In this document: piece after piece, positions 25,796-35,800 of the stretch | Position numbering within the stretch: position 1 is the stretch's first letter | Layout: each line of letters opens with the position of its first letter | From: JAHBNG01 sp039028975 | Lineage (GTDB): Bacteria; Chloroflexota; Anaerolineae; Caldilineales; Caldilineaceae | Assembly (NCBI GenBank): GCA_039028975.1 | Contig: JBCCHB010000079.1 | Span: 9,934 to 73,933, forward strand | Direction of reading: 5' to 3' | Length of the DNA: 64,000 nt | Made by a program: the position numbers and the translations under genes | Notes under the pieces: model-generated | What the model saw: the letters and a program-made list of their open reading frames with translations, nothing else | Database searches by the model: none | Told to the model about the DNA's origin: nothing

Positions 25796-26770
25796 CTATG
25801 CTCTCTGAGACTCACTCCGATCTGTCGCTGGCGGTGGTGTGTAAGAAAGCGACGAAATTTCGGCGTACCATTCAGGCGTCATGGCTACGTTCAATGCGTT
25901 CAATGACCCTTCGAGCTGATCCAGATTTCGGGCACCAATGATAGGAGCCGTAATCGCTGGATTGGCCATAACCCACGCCACCGCTAGGGATGCCGGATCC
26001 ACGCCCCGTTCCGAGGCATGCTTTGAAAATCGCTCGGCTACTTCATAGTAGAGATCTTCGTAGTAGCGCTTCTGGTACATCGGGTTCTCCATCAGGCGTC
26101 CTGAGTCTGGTCTCTTGGATGATGTATATTTCCCAGTGAGCAATCCCCCACCTAGCGGGCTGTACGGAATCACCCCAATGGACTCAGCTTCTGCTAAGGG
26201 AAGAATCTCCACTTCAACCTGTCGTTTGGTTAGATTGTACATGGGCTGGATACACTCAAAGCGGGCCTTTGCTTTACGCTCCGAAAGTCCGAGCGCTTTG
26301 GCAATCTGCCAGGCAGCCCAATTCGAGACAGCAGGATAGAGAATCTTACCTTGCTGCACCAGGCTATCCAACACATCAACCACTTCCTCAATGGGCGTAT
26401 CAGGATCATATTGATGAACGAAGTAGATATCAATGCGATCCGTGTCTAGACGCCGCAGTGAATTCTCTACCGCTTGGGTTAGATTGAAACGTGAAAGCCC
26501 ACCAGAATTGACATCCTTCCCCATTTGGCCAAACCCCTTTGTGGTAATGACCAGCTCATCTCGGGAGCCTTTCATCAGCTTACCCAAAATCTCTTCTGAG
26601 CGACCGTTTGAATAGACGTTGGCAGTGTCAAAAAAGTTGATTCCTGCATCACGACAGCGTTTGAACATGGCCGCCGAGGTCTCTTCATTGGCATCGCCGC
26701 CAAATGACATCGTGCCATAACAGAGTTGAGAGACTTTGACTCCAGTACGTCCTAGTACTTTGTATTCCAT
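25796..26770 (-). CDS. Aldo/keto reductase
   Basis: 324 aa. TIM-barrel NAD(P)H oxidoreductase of the voltage-gated potassium channel beta-subunit-like branch: LGRTGVKVSQLCYGTMSFGG, the active-site Asp-Tyr in FFDTANVYSNGRSEEILG, Lys in VITTKGFG, His in IYFVHQYDPDTP, and coenzyme-binding IPYSPLGGGLLTGKY and APIIGARNLDQLEGSL. Likely reduces carbonyl compounds; the substrate is unknown. It appears monocistronic and is flanked by intergenic junk repeats (TTGACAATTGATGATTAACG-like near 25699-25735). Confidence 0.94.
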   Translation of the reverse strand: MEYKVLGRTGVKVSQLCYGTMSFGGDANEETSAAMFKRCRDAGINFFDTANVYSNGRSEEILGKLMKGSRDELVITTKGFGQMGKDVNSGGLSRFNLTQAVENSLRRLDTDRIDIYFVHQYDPDTPIEEVVDVLDSLVQQGKILYPAVSNWAAWQIAKALGLSERKAKARFECIQPMYNLTKRQVEVEILPLAEAESIGVIPYSPLGGGLLTGKYTSSKRPDSGRLMENPMYQKRYYEDLYYEVAERFSKHASERGVDPASLAVAWVMANPAITAPIIGARNLDQLEGSLNALNVAMTPEWYAEISSLSYTPPPATDRSESQRA

Positions 26771-26905
26771 TGGTTTTCTCCTTGGTGAAATGTTTGTTGT
26801 AGTATAGGAAAGTATAAAAATCGACCCCGAAATATGGCCAAACTCTAGCTGAATGCTGACGGCTGATTAGCTGAATGCTTTTTTATATGCAGTAATGCCA
26901 AGGGC

Positions 26906-28087
26906 CTACAAAGATGGGGTCTCATACAAAACCCTTCCTGCAACCCGCATCTCTACCTCTACTAGATACGCTTGCAAACCCTCTACATTGACCTTCATGC
27001 CTAATCCTGGTGCATCCGGAGCGTGAATCGCTCCATTCTGATCCCTATCTAGATGATTCTGAGTGATATCAGTAGCTAGCGACTTCAGCTCCACGGGATA
27101 TTCGCAGAGTTCATCCGATTTCAACCCCGCGTAAGGCTGAAGAGATGCACTCAACGCCAGATGGGATGTAAAGGTATGATTGACGTACGTAACACCCCGA
27201 GAATGCGCATAATCTGCTACCTGCTTGGCTACACTCAATCCGCCGATTCGACCTGCGTCAATCTGGACAAAGCCAATGCCCGCATAATCGATCATGTGTT
27301 GAGCCACGTAAAAGTTATGGCTGCCTTCTCCGCCAGCTAGTTTAACTGTGGTACAGCTTTGAGCCAATGTATGATAGGCACTTAATGCACCAGAGACAAA
27401 CGGCTCTTCCAGCCACGTTGCCCGACACGCTTCTAAAGCTGGGATACTCTGTTTGGCCCGCTCAACATCGTCCCGCCAGACTGTACCGATATCAATCAGC
27501 AAGACTGCGTCATCCCCTAGCCCTTCTCGTGCCGCAACAAAGTGATCTGCATCTGCTTGGACGCTGCCAATCCCGATGGGGCCCCAGCCAAATTTGGCTG
27601 CACGATAGCCCTCTGCACGGACTTGCTGCCCCTTGGCAAGCGTCTCCTGAGGTGTATCACCAAAGAGCATCGATGCATATGGCAATTTGGGATAAGTACG
27701 CTCGTAGCCAAGCAATCTCCAGGCTGGCTCACTCAACTTCTGGCCTAATAGATCCCAAAGCGCCATGTCAACGCCCGACAGAATATGGTCGGTCTGCAGA
27801 ACATCCTGGCTTTCAGCCCGTACTAGATTGCCGATTCGCCAAACGTCGGCTACATCATCTAACTTCTGTCCTTGCACGGAGACCTGTACTGGCTTGCAAG
27901 CACTGTGAGACATAGGCGCAATCCAACCGGCAATGCACGTTAGGGGCGACGCTTCGCACTCTCCCCACCCTTCGTATCCGCCTCCCCGTACTCGGATCAG
28001 CATGGCATCCTGGCTACCGTCGCCGATATCGAGCACTTCAGGCATGGATAAATAGAAGAGATCGACAGATTCAATCCTCATGATCAC
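26906..28087 (-). CDS. Mandelate racemase/muconate lactonizing enzyme family protein
   Basis: 393 aa. Enolase superfamily: an N-terminal capping domain and a barrel with metal ligands in LLIDIGTVW (Asp), TWLEEPF (Glu) and KLAGGEGS (Glu). A catalytic Lys is in YRAAKFGWG and a His in YVNHTFTSHL. These enzymes abstract the alpha-proton of carboxylates such as sugar acids. The exact reaction (dehydratase, racemase or cycloisomerase) cannot be read from sequence. Its GTG overlaps the stop of the upstream lipoprotein gene (GTGA), with an ATG two codons later as an alternative. Confidence 0.9.
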   Translation of the reverse strand: MIMRIESVDLFYLSMPEVLDIGDGSQDAMLIRVRGGGYEGWGECEASPLTCIAGWIAPMSHSACKPVQVSVQGQKLDDVADVWRIGNLVRAESQDVLQTDHILSGVDMALWDLLGQKLSEPAWRLLGYERTYPKLPYASMLFGDTPQETLAKGQQVRAEGYRAAKFGWGPIGIGSVQADADHFVAAREGLGDDAVLLIDIGTVWRDDVERAKQSIPALEACRATWLEEPFVSGALSAYHTLAQSCTTVKLAGGEGSHNFYVAQHMIDYAGIGFVQIDAGRIGGLSVAKQVADYAHSRGVTYVNHTFTSHLALSASLQPYAGLKSDELCEYPVELKSLATDITQNHLDRDQNGAIHAPDAPGLGMKVNVEGLQAYLVEVEMRVAGRVLYETPSL

Positions 28088-29343
28088 TTGACCTTTTGGA
28101 AGGTGATCTCGTATGACCAGTGGGCATGAAAGAAAGGCGGCTCACAGCGGTCATCTGGCGTTGGGCAGATGGCATATTCATGGTCGGCTGGTCCGAGCTT
28201 GCCAATGATATCTGGGATATGGGGTTTGGCCGTATTCATCTGATTGGAGATTTGGCTGGTTACAGGACCGCTAGGAATCGAAGCAACGGTCAGTTTGTAA
28301 GGTTCCCAAAACATCTCAAACTCGGTCCTCCCTGGCCCCTTATTGCCTGTCACAACGTTAAAGCTATCGGCAAGCACATCTTTGACAACGGCCCCGTCGA
28401 TTCCATTGCCATTCTCATCAAGCACAGTAATAAAGACCATATGTTGCCCCCCGTTATTGAAGATGCCTCCATTGTTTTCATCAAAACCGCGTACGTGGTA
28501 ATGGACAATATGGAACTGGGCGTTGGGGTCAAAATTGCCGGCTGTACCACCTGAGTCTGTGATGACTGCTGGAGAGGGCGGTGCTGTGGTTGGCTCTTCT
28601 GTTACCGCCTCTTCAATGGGTGGTGGCGTTGGTTCTGCCGCAACCGGAATGGCAGTCGGTACAGGTGTAGGCGGGGGTGGAATATTCGCTGCAACCGGCA
28701 CTGACTCTGCATTTTGGGTTTGGACCAGTGGCCCATAGAGCCAACCTGGCTCCTCACCACTGAAACAGCAGACCTGCCACCAATCTCCCAACTCGTTACG
28801 CCCCATGAGTGGAAACTGTTCATTGGCTGTTGCACTGCCCACAATGTCGTAGGCTGTGCTAGGGCCGCGACGTACATTGACAATTTCACCAATAACAACT
28901 GCAGATGGTTCTGTGGATAGTTCGGCTGCTAGGGTGGATGATTCCACGCTACTATTATCTGTCACTGGCTGATCGGCATTTGGTAAACTCTCGTTTGCTG
29001 ACTCATCTTCTGCTCCTGATGTTGGGCTGGCCGATTGCAACAGCGCCCCAACCGTCTTCACCCCAGCCGATTCACCTTCATTAGCTTCTGTTTCGCTTGA
29101 TTCGTTACTATTCGATGGGCCTGTGTCTGACTCGGTTATTATGGGCGAATCTTCGCTTAGCTCAGCCTGAGGAATTGGTATATCTGTCGGTGTAAAGGTT
29201 GGTGCCGCTGCCCTTGTTGGGGGAGGCTCATTGGGTTGCTCTGGACCAAACAGGCTGCCACAACCGCTACTCCCAATAAGGATGCTCAACAGTACGAAGA
29301 GTCGTAAGTAGGTTGTCTCGATGAATGGTCTATCCGTCACCAT
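28084..29343 (-). CDS. SH3-domain lipoprotein with Pro/Thr linkers
   Basis: 419 aa. The N-terminus has a hydrophobic stretch and a lipobox-like SSGC (near residue 28), suggesting lipid anchoring outside the membrane. Acidic and Pro/Thr-rich linkers flank a bacterial SH3 domain (about 150-210: GEIVNVRRGPSTAYDIVG, WWQVCC, GWLYGPLV). The C-terminal ~140 residues (FHIVHYHVRGFDENNGGIFN, HHAHWSYEITF-like end) form a beta-rich domain that I do not recognise; it has the look of an Ig-like or carbohydrate-binding module. It is translationally coupled to the enolase-superfamily gene, an odd pairing of an exported and a cytoplasmic protein. Confidence 0.8.
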   Translation of the reverse strand: MVTDRPFIETTYLRLFVLLSILIGSSGCGSLFGPEQPNEPPPTRAAAPTFTPTDIPIPQAELSEDSPIITESDTGPSNSNESSETEANEGESAGVKTVGALLQSASPTSGAEDESANESLPNADQPVTDNSSVESSTLAAELSTEPSAVVIGEIVNVRRGPSTAYDIVGSATANEQFPLMGRNELGDWWQVCCFSGEEPGWLYGPLVQTQNAESVPVAANIPPPPTPVPTAIPVAAEPTPPPIEEAVTEEPTTAPPSPAVITDSGGTAGNFDPNAQFHIVHYHVRGFDENNGGIFNNGGQHMVFITVLDENGNGIDGAVVKDVLADSFNVVTGNKGPGRTEFEMFWEPYKLTVASIPSGPVTSQISNQMNTAKPHIPDIIGKLGPADHEYAICPTPDDRCEPPFFHAHWSYEITFQKVK

Positions 29344-29431
29344 ATCTCCTCCGTCATGAGCTAGTCAGTTGCTTAGCCAGGCTGAAGTGTTTGCTAATAA
29401 CTGCGCAATTACTTTGATTTAATCTATACCC

Positions 29432-29618
29432 AGTAGTCCGCAATGACGCTCGCTGATATCATTTCGAGGCACCTACAGGTTTCGCTCCTTGCCTTTTCCA
29501 TGATACTAGGGTACCCGCGACGAGAAATCTTTCTCTGGTTAAATGGTCAAGATTTCTCCTCATACTTCCCTTTGGCTCCGCTCAGGGCAGGCTCAGAAAT
29601 GACAGATTGCGGTCTACT
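29432..29618. repeat. 187-bp element with inverted ends
   Basis: AGTAGTCCGCAAT (29432-29444) and ATTGCGGTCTACT (29606-29618) are complements with one mismatch. Further inside, CATTTCGAGGC pairs with GCTCAGAAATGA-type sequence, so the whole can fold as an imperfect long hairpin. MITE-like; no flanking duplication was identified. Confidence 0.45.
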
Positions 29619-29650
29619 AATACAAAATTCGATGACGCTTGCTCTGCAAT

Positions 29651-29730
29651 AATTATCAGCAGATCGTAGTCATTCAATGGCCATGCCCACATGCGGCACG
29701 AGGCGTGTCCACTGCGATCTACTGATAATT
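29651..29730. repeat. 80-bp hairpin with 20-bp arms
   Basis: AATTATCAGCAGATCGTAGT (29651-29670) against ACTGCGATCTACTGATAATT (29711-29730): 18 of 20 positions pair and the other two can form G-U pairs. Confidence 0.55.
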
Positions 29731-30042
29731 CTATCACCCATCGAACTTAACATACTAAATTCTATGGTAGCTCCGTTGGCAACCTAACGGATTGATTGAA
29801 TTGCTCATGAGGTTTCTATCGATGTAAATGTCAACGGTTTGTCCAAAGGACGATCTGGCTTTAAAATATCAGTAGTTTTCACTGATCAAGAAGCACAGCT
29901 TAGGATGAAAATGTTTCGCTGATCCATCTGAAACTGTATCCTATTTTCAGGGCAAGATGCTACCATCTGTAACCAAACGCAACCGCACCATAAGCATGCC
30001 CTCGTAGGTCGAGAGGTGTGCCTACTGCACCGTAATCTACTA

Positions 30043-30122
30043 TGGAATGAGCCGTAAATAAATTGCGCGTTTCATTCGGGGATACCCCCGTCAAATGACC
30101 AACTCATTTAATACTCGTTCCT
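30043..30122 (+). repeat. Palindromic ~80-bp intergenic element, copy 4
   Basis: Reference copy of the family. Ends TGGAATGAGCCGTAAATAAA and CATTTAATACTCGTTCCT are imperfect complements. The centre CGGGGATACCCCCG folds as a GC hairpin. Confidence 0.7.
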
Positions 30123-30215
30123 AACTGTCAAAAAACCATCGGATAATCCTTCATTCAATTCGTAACTTGGTAAAGATCCCGCTGATAACCCTAGCTAAAA
30201 GCAAGATTTAGCCAT

Positions 30216-30911
30216 ATGACTATAGAGCATCAAGAATCTGTTACTACTTCAGAGCATGTAGTTGAAACAGACGAAGAAAATGATAACTTTCAACTCATTA
30301 TAGCCATCTTCATAGCAATCGTCACATTGACTGGTGCTGTAATGGCATGGCGGGCAGCCAATATTGAACCAGGCCCTAAAGAGCAAGCAGGGTTGCGGGC
30401 CGTCCTTAATTTGGAGACGACTCGGCTCATCAACAACTCCGCCTTGTATAAGAATTTACGTGCCTATGGTGCCTATTTCCTCAACGATGAATTACAGTAC
30501 CAACTTACCGAGGCCCTGGCCTTTGCTCTACCTGAAGAAGAGCCATTGCTGCGACAAAAACGCGCCCAATCAACGGATTTGGCTGCTGTTGGCCGCCGGT
30601 TTTTTCCCCAGAGGTACTTGCGCAGCGATGGAAGCTACGACAGCCAACGGCAACTATCAGAAGCTTATGCTCAAGCAAATCAATCATTAGACCTTGACAG
30701 CCAATTCTATTTTGATCAAGCCAATGCTGATGATAGCAGGGTCTACTCCATTATGCTCCTGATATTCCTCTTGACGGTCTCTCTATTTTGTCTGACTATT
30801 GCGGAGGGACTGCATCCAGAGCGCAAGATGCTGAGGCTAACCATTGCCTTGATTGGCTCCCTGCTTTTTCTTGGGCCGACAATCAATTTTATTTTGACTG
30901 AATTGCTCTAG
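30216..30911 (+). CDS. Hypothetical membrane protein, first gene of the envelope operon
   Basis: 231 aa; no recognised family. An acidic N-terminus is followed by one membrane segment at about 28-48 (LIIAIFIAIVTLTGAVMAW), an extracytoplasmic helical domain of about 125 residues, and two membrane segments at the C-terminus (SIMLLIFLLTVSLFCLTIAEG; LTIALIGSLLFLGPTINFIL). The layout (one helix, helical loop, two helices) is the same as in the N-terminal half of the next protein, so the two may be diverged paralogues that pair. The next gene starts 33 bases later. Confidence 0.75.
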   Translation: MTIEHQESVTTSEHVVETDEENDNFQLIIAIFIAIVTLTGAVMAWRAANIEPGPKEQAGLRAVLNLETTRLINNSALYKNLRAYGAYFLNDELQYQLTEALAFALPEEEPLLRQKRAQSTDLAAVGRRFFPQRYLRSDGSYDSQRQLSEAYAQANQSLDLDSQFYFDQANADDSRVYSIMLLIFLLTVSLFCLTIAEGLHPERKMLRLTIALIGSLLFLGPTINFILTELL

Positions 30912-30944
30912 TTTGCTAAGGGCATAGTAGAAAACAGATCCACC

Positions 30945-32792
30945 GTGAGTGAGTCTATGAACGAACAAGCGACCAAGAAATCTGGTCCATTATTTTCTGG
31001 GGATCCATTTGAGCGGATTGTAGGCATCCTTATTGGTTTGGTTACCGTCTTAGCCGGGCTAGTCGCCCTCCTAGAATTCTCTGCTTCGGATGAAAAGGGG
31101 GATGCTACACTCCTAGCCCAACAATATGTTATTCAGGCCATGAGCGCCAAAGCCTCTGGCGAAATTGAGGTGGGCTATGCTTGGTCGGATGCGTATCAGC
31201 GTTGGCTGGAGTGGGATACCCAAAGCCTATTTGCTGAACTCAACGAAGATTTCGCAGGTGCCGTTGCCTATCTAAGAGTACGAGAACAAGCCAGGGCGTT
31301 GAGTCCTTTGCTGCAAGAGCCTTACTTCGATCCCGAGCTGGATGACTTTCCCAACGTACGCGCCTACGAATCGGATCGTTATCTTGTTGAAAGCACAATT
31401 TTACTAGAACGATTCTCTGCCACGTCCCTCTTAGCTGAGGCGTGGGATGAAAAAGCAGATAATTATGTCTCCCAGTTGCTCTTCTATGCTGTATCGCTCT
31501 TCCTCTACGGCCTCTCAACAACTATTGTCGGACGAACCAAATTTATCTTTGTGGCCACAGGAACTTTCATTGCTATTAGCGCAACGATTTGGATGATCGT
31601 CAACTATCGTACGCCAGTTGAGATTTTTCCCGATGATGCGATCCTTGCCTATTCTGATGGCGTTGGTTTGGCTCATCAGCACGAATATAGTGAAGCAGTT
31701 CAATCATTTGACCAGGCGCTCTCTCTAGCCCCAGAATACGCTGATGCACTGTTCGCCCGGGCAAATGCCTACTTTGCACAAGGGAACTTAGAGAATGCTG
31801 CCTCAGATTATGCAGCGTCGATTGAGGCTGGGCAGGGCACCGTGGCTGGGCTGTGGAACTTGGGATGGACTCACTATCGATTAGGAGACTTTGAGTCAGC
31901 CATTTCCGCAACCCAATTCGCGATAGATAGCGATCCGTCTCAAATCGGCCTCCATTTCAATCTGGGAATCGCCCTATTGTCCAGTGGGGACGTGGAAAGG
32001 GCCAAAGAGGTCTATGCAGAGGGCCTCCAGGTCGCCACTCAACAAGTAGTCGAGAGCCGGAATATGGGCGCAGAGCCACCATCCTCGCTATGGTGGTACC
32101 TTGGAGGGGCTGCAGCTGACTTGGATGCTCTCTTGGCCTGTTTGGTTGATCAAGAGTGTGAACGTACCCCCCCTTATGATCGTATGGCTGACAACGGTGG
32201 CGTGATAGATTCCATCATATCAGCAACGACGGCTATCCAAGCAGAGCTCAAAAATCTTTCAGTAGCATTAGAATATTCGGACGACCTTTCGAATAATCTG
32301 TTGGCCCAATCTAGTGATACCCAATCTAGAAATGATAATCGTGCAGTGGTTGACTCACCAACGTTTAATATCATTTCATTGGAAGAGGAAGATGAGCTAG
32401 GTGGGTTAGGTGGTGGACTTGGCGGACTTGCTGGTTTGGGTGGGCGCGGTGTAATGGCCCAATCAAATCAAGGTGAGGAGGTTGACGTTAATGTGGTCCG
32501 TACAAATACAGAGGCTGCCAACGATGTTACAATTCTATTTGAATATCAGGGGATTGAAAAAGGGCAGCTCTTTGTCATGAAAGTCTTTCGCAATGGCCGG
32601 GAAGCCACTGACCTACGTCGTGTGGAGATATGGGAACAAGGTGAAAGCGGGACCGCTGAATTTACATTAACTGAAGGACGCCAGTTCGCCTTGGCATCGG
32701 GAAATTACAGTGTAGAAATCTATGTGGACGCCCAACTCCTTCAAAAAAGCAATTTTGTTTTAGATGAAAATCAACAACTGTTAAGTGAATGA
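30945..32792 (+). CDS. Membrane protein with TPR domain
   Basis: 615 aa from GTG 30945 (ATG 30957 is an alternative). N-terminal membrane segment at about 27-45, a helical loop, then two segments at about 187-226. Tetratricopeptide repeats follow at about 235-370 (YSDGVGLAHQHEYSEAVQSF, EYADALFARANAYFAQGNLE, GLWNLGWTHYRLGDFESAIS, IGLHFNLGIALLSSGDVERA). A Gly/Leu-rich stretch (GGLGGGLGGLAGLGGRG, about 487-503) leads to a beta-rich C-terminal domain. It overlaps the next gene or ends 17 bases before it, depending on the start used. Probably a scaffold that gathers the neighbouring envelope proteins; function unproven. Confidence 0.78.
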   Translation: MSESMNEQATKKSGPLFSGDPFERIVGILIGLVTVLAGLVALLEFSASDEKGDATLLAQQYVIQAMSAKASGEIEVGYAWSDAYQRWLEWDTQSLFAELNEDFAGAVAYLRVREQARALSPLLQEPYFDPELDDFPNVRAYESDRYLVESTILLERFSATSLLAEAWDEKADNYVSQLLFYAVSLFLYGLSTTIVGRTKFIFVATGTFIAISATIWMIVNYRTPVEIFPDDAILAYSDGVGLAHQHEYSEAVQSFDQALSLAPEYADALFARANAYFAQGNLENAASDYAASIEAGQGTVAGLWNLGWTHYRLGDFESAISATQFAIDSDPSQIGLHFNLGIALLSSGDVERAKEVYAEGLQVATQQVVESRNMGAEPPSSLWWYLGGAAADLDALLACLVDQECERTPPYDRMADNGGVIDSIISATTAIQAELKNLSVALEYSDDLSNNLLAQSSDTQSRNDNRAVVDSPTFNIISLEEEDELGGLGGGLGGLAGLGGRGVMAQSNQGEEVDVNVVRTNTEAANDVTILFEYQGIEKGQLFVMKVFRNGREATDLRRVEIWEQGESGTAEFTLTEGRQFALASGNYSVEIYVDAQLLQKSNFVLDENQQLLSE

Positions 32793-32809
32793 ACAATCGA
32801 GGTCCTGAA

Positions 32810-35800
32810 ATGTTCCACAACCCGTTCCGCATCCGTATCCGTAGAGCACTTACACTCACTTTATTCTTATTCATCGTCGGTTCTCTTCGCTCATCATCTT
32901 TTCCCTTGCAATTGATGGCCGCGTCATCCAAGGCCCCCACTGCCCAAAATGGCGAAATTCTTGTTGAGAGCGGATACCTTCCGGATCCGAATGGCTTTCA
33001 ATTCGAAAATTACGGCAAGCAGTTTCCAGAAGGTGACTTGACTATTCAAGAGCTGCAGGAGCTATTTGGCAATGAACAGATCTGTAGCCGCATGGATGGT
33101 TCAACGTGTGTACCCAATCCCGAAGCACAGCTCTTTAAGCGCATGATGAACAAGTACATGCAATCTGGCCACTGTGTGGGATTTACGGTTATGGGGTTTC
33201 GCTTATGGGATCAACAGTTTGATGCCAGCGAATTCTCTACCCAGGCTCAATTGACCTATGACATTCCTCAAGAGGTCTCGATTATGCGGCAGATTGCTGC
33301 CAACTACACGCTGCAGTTCGTGCCAGAGGTGATCGAACAAACCGTTAGCGGGACTCCTGTTGAGGTCGTGAATGCGCTATTGGCAGCCGAAAGCACCGAA
33401 GTTGAAATCGGCATTGCGAATCGTACGGGTGCTGCCCATTCACTCATGGCTTTTGGGCTAGCAGATATGGGGAATGACATAATCCATATTTTGGTCTATG
33501 ACAATAACCACCCGGGTCTAGAATTGTTTGTGGAAGTTGACATGGCAAGAAATAGTTGGCGTTATTCAATGGCGGCCATGAATCCTGAGGAGGATACAGA
33601 AGTATGGGAAGGCGATGCAGATAGTAAAACCCTCTTATATATTCCGCTTTCGGCTTATAACGTTACCCCGCGGACATGGCCTTTGAGCCAAGAACAAAAA
33701 GAGAATAGGGGCCGATCGACCATAGTGTCCCTTACTGGGGATGGTGACTTTCTTGCTCAGGATAGCAGAGGGCGAGCCAATGGCGTTTGGGCTGGCGTCT
33801 ACTTCAACAATATTCCAGGGGGCAAGACCATCCCAGCTCGTGGCTCTCTCTCAGGAAAGGGAGCCTACGTCGCTCTGCCATCGGAGGGCGAACTTTCTGT
33901 GCTGGCTGGTAACAGCAACTTTTCTCAAGATGAACCGGGCATTTTACAGGTACTGACACCAGACTTTTCTGTAGCTTTAGAAGGGCTGGCTTTGCAGCGC
34001 AATAGTCAAGAATCCCTCTTCTTCTCTGAAACTGAGCGGATGATCAAGTACACTGCAGGCAGTGACCAAAAGACAACAATCAAAGTAGCTATAGACAATC
34101 CGAATCCTGACGAAGAAAGCCCAGAAACTTTATTCGTAATTGGCAATATCGACTACACTCCGAGCAGCGGGCTGACCATTACCGACAATAGCCAAAGAAG
34201 CTTGGCCATTGAGAGTGAGGATGTAGCTGACGACAAGGTGACGCTGATTGTCGGTCGAGTCGATTCATCGGGGCAATCTGTCTTTGCTACCAATGATCTC
34301 TCTTTGCGGCCAGGTGGTTCAGTCAATCTGATATTTGACAGCCAAGCTGCGGGCCAACCGTTAGAGGTTGACATTGATCCCGAGGGAGATGGCAGCTTTG
34401 AAACCATTTCACTGGAGAATGAGTTTCCTCAAGCCGTTTTGGAGGATGCTCGGAGCGCCGAAGATATCATTATCCTTATGGATGAGTCCGCTGCATACCT
34501 CGGCCCGGCCGATATCAATAACTTGATGGATGAATTGGGAAATGTGCCGTTAGATGGCGATGACTTTGGTCGCCTCATCTTTAGCTTTGATGAGTTTGGG
34601 CTGGATGATCGGGAGATTATTCGTCTGATCCAGTTGACCGGCCTCTCTCCAGAAGAGATTGCTGAATTTATCTTTGAGCTTCGGCTCGATGAGGATGAGC
34701 TGATAGGTTTCGTCCAGTCCATCGGTTTGACAAATGCCGTTTATGAAGATGTATTGACTTGGCTTGCTGAGCTGGAAGAAGTTCATCAACTGCTGGTAGA
34801 GATTGACTTTATCGATCCGACCCCAGGTCAGGAGGCGGAGGTCATATTACCTTACTTTACCGACTCTAACTTGTCACTACGTCAGCAAGGAAATTTGTTG
34901 GAGCGGATTCTGTCCCAACAGACGGTGAACATCGAGCAGGCTGAGCAAATTATTTTCGATTTAAATCTGACCAGTGGCGATGAAGCCCTAATACGCGAGG
35001 ACCTACTATTGCCAGCCACCCCAGATGAGACACCTGCTGCAGAGCCAACCCTAGCTGCAAGGCAAACACCAACGTTTACGCCAGATGCTGATTCCGAACT
35101 TGACGATACACCAACGCCAACGCCAACACTGACCCCGACGTCTGTCCCCGTCGTATCATCTTGCCAGATTGTATCGAGTAGTTTGAACGTGCGCCCTGGG
35201 CCAGGGATTGAGTACAATCCGCCGGTGACCTCCTTGCCAGCCAGCCAAGCCTTGATTCCCGTAGCGCGCAACCCCCAGAGCACGTGGGTGCAAATTGAAG
35301 CTGGGAATGTCGTCGGCTGGGTGAGCGCCAGTGCGCAATTTATTTCTTGTACGTTTGACATTGGTACTCTGCCCATTGGTGAAATTCCACCCACGCCTAC
35401 ACCTGCGCCTACGCCCACAGCCACTCCTACGATTATCTCTTCTGGTGATGGGGAATCCACTGGCAGTGAATCACCCGGCTCAGAATCCGTTTCCGAACCA
35501 GAACCATCAACGCCTGATGAAGTAACCGCGGCAGGCGCACAATCATCAGATATTGAACTGCGGACCACTCGTCAGGAGATTAAACAGTGCGAGTGTACCG
35601 AGATCTTCTGGCGTGCCGAAGGTGTACAGGCCGTCTATTTTCAAAATGAAGGCCAGGCGGGTGTCTCGAGTCAGCAAGTATGCCCACAAGCAACGGAAAC
35701 CTACACATTGCGCGTAATCAATACCGACGGCACCGAAGAGGTAAGACAACTCACCATTGATGTGATCCCAGATGCGACTTGTGTAGAACCGACGCCCACA

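Larger units (their letters stand above)
29344..30215. other. Long intergenic region with three palindromic elements
   Basis: 872 bases without a convincing gene; a 69-codon frame at 29443 reads through repeat DNA. It holds a ~187-bp element with inverted ends (29432-29618), an 80-bp hairpin (29651-29730) and palindromic repeat copy 4 (30043-30122). A promoter-like TTGTCC-17-TAAAAT sits at 29839-29867, 350 bases before the envelope operon. Confidence 0.6.

Noticed and set aside
29443..29652. 69-codon plus-strand frame in the 29.4 kb gene desert
   Set aside because: It lies across the inverted-repeat element and its translation mirrors repeat DNA.
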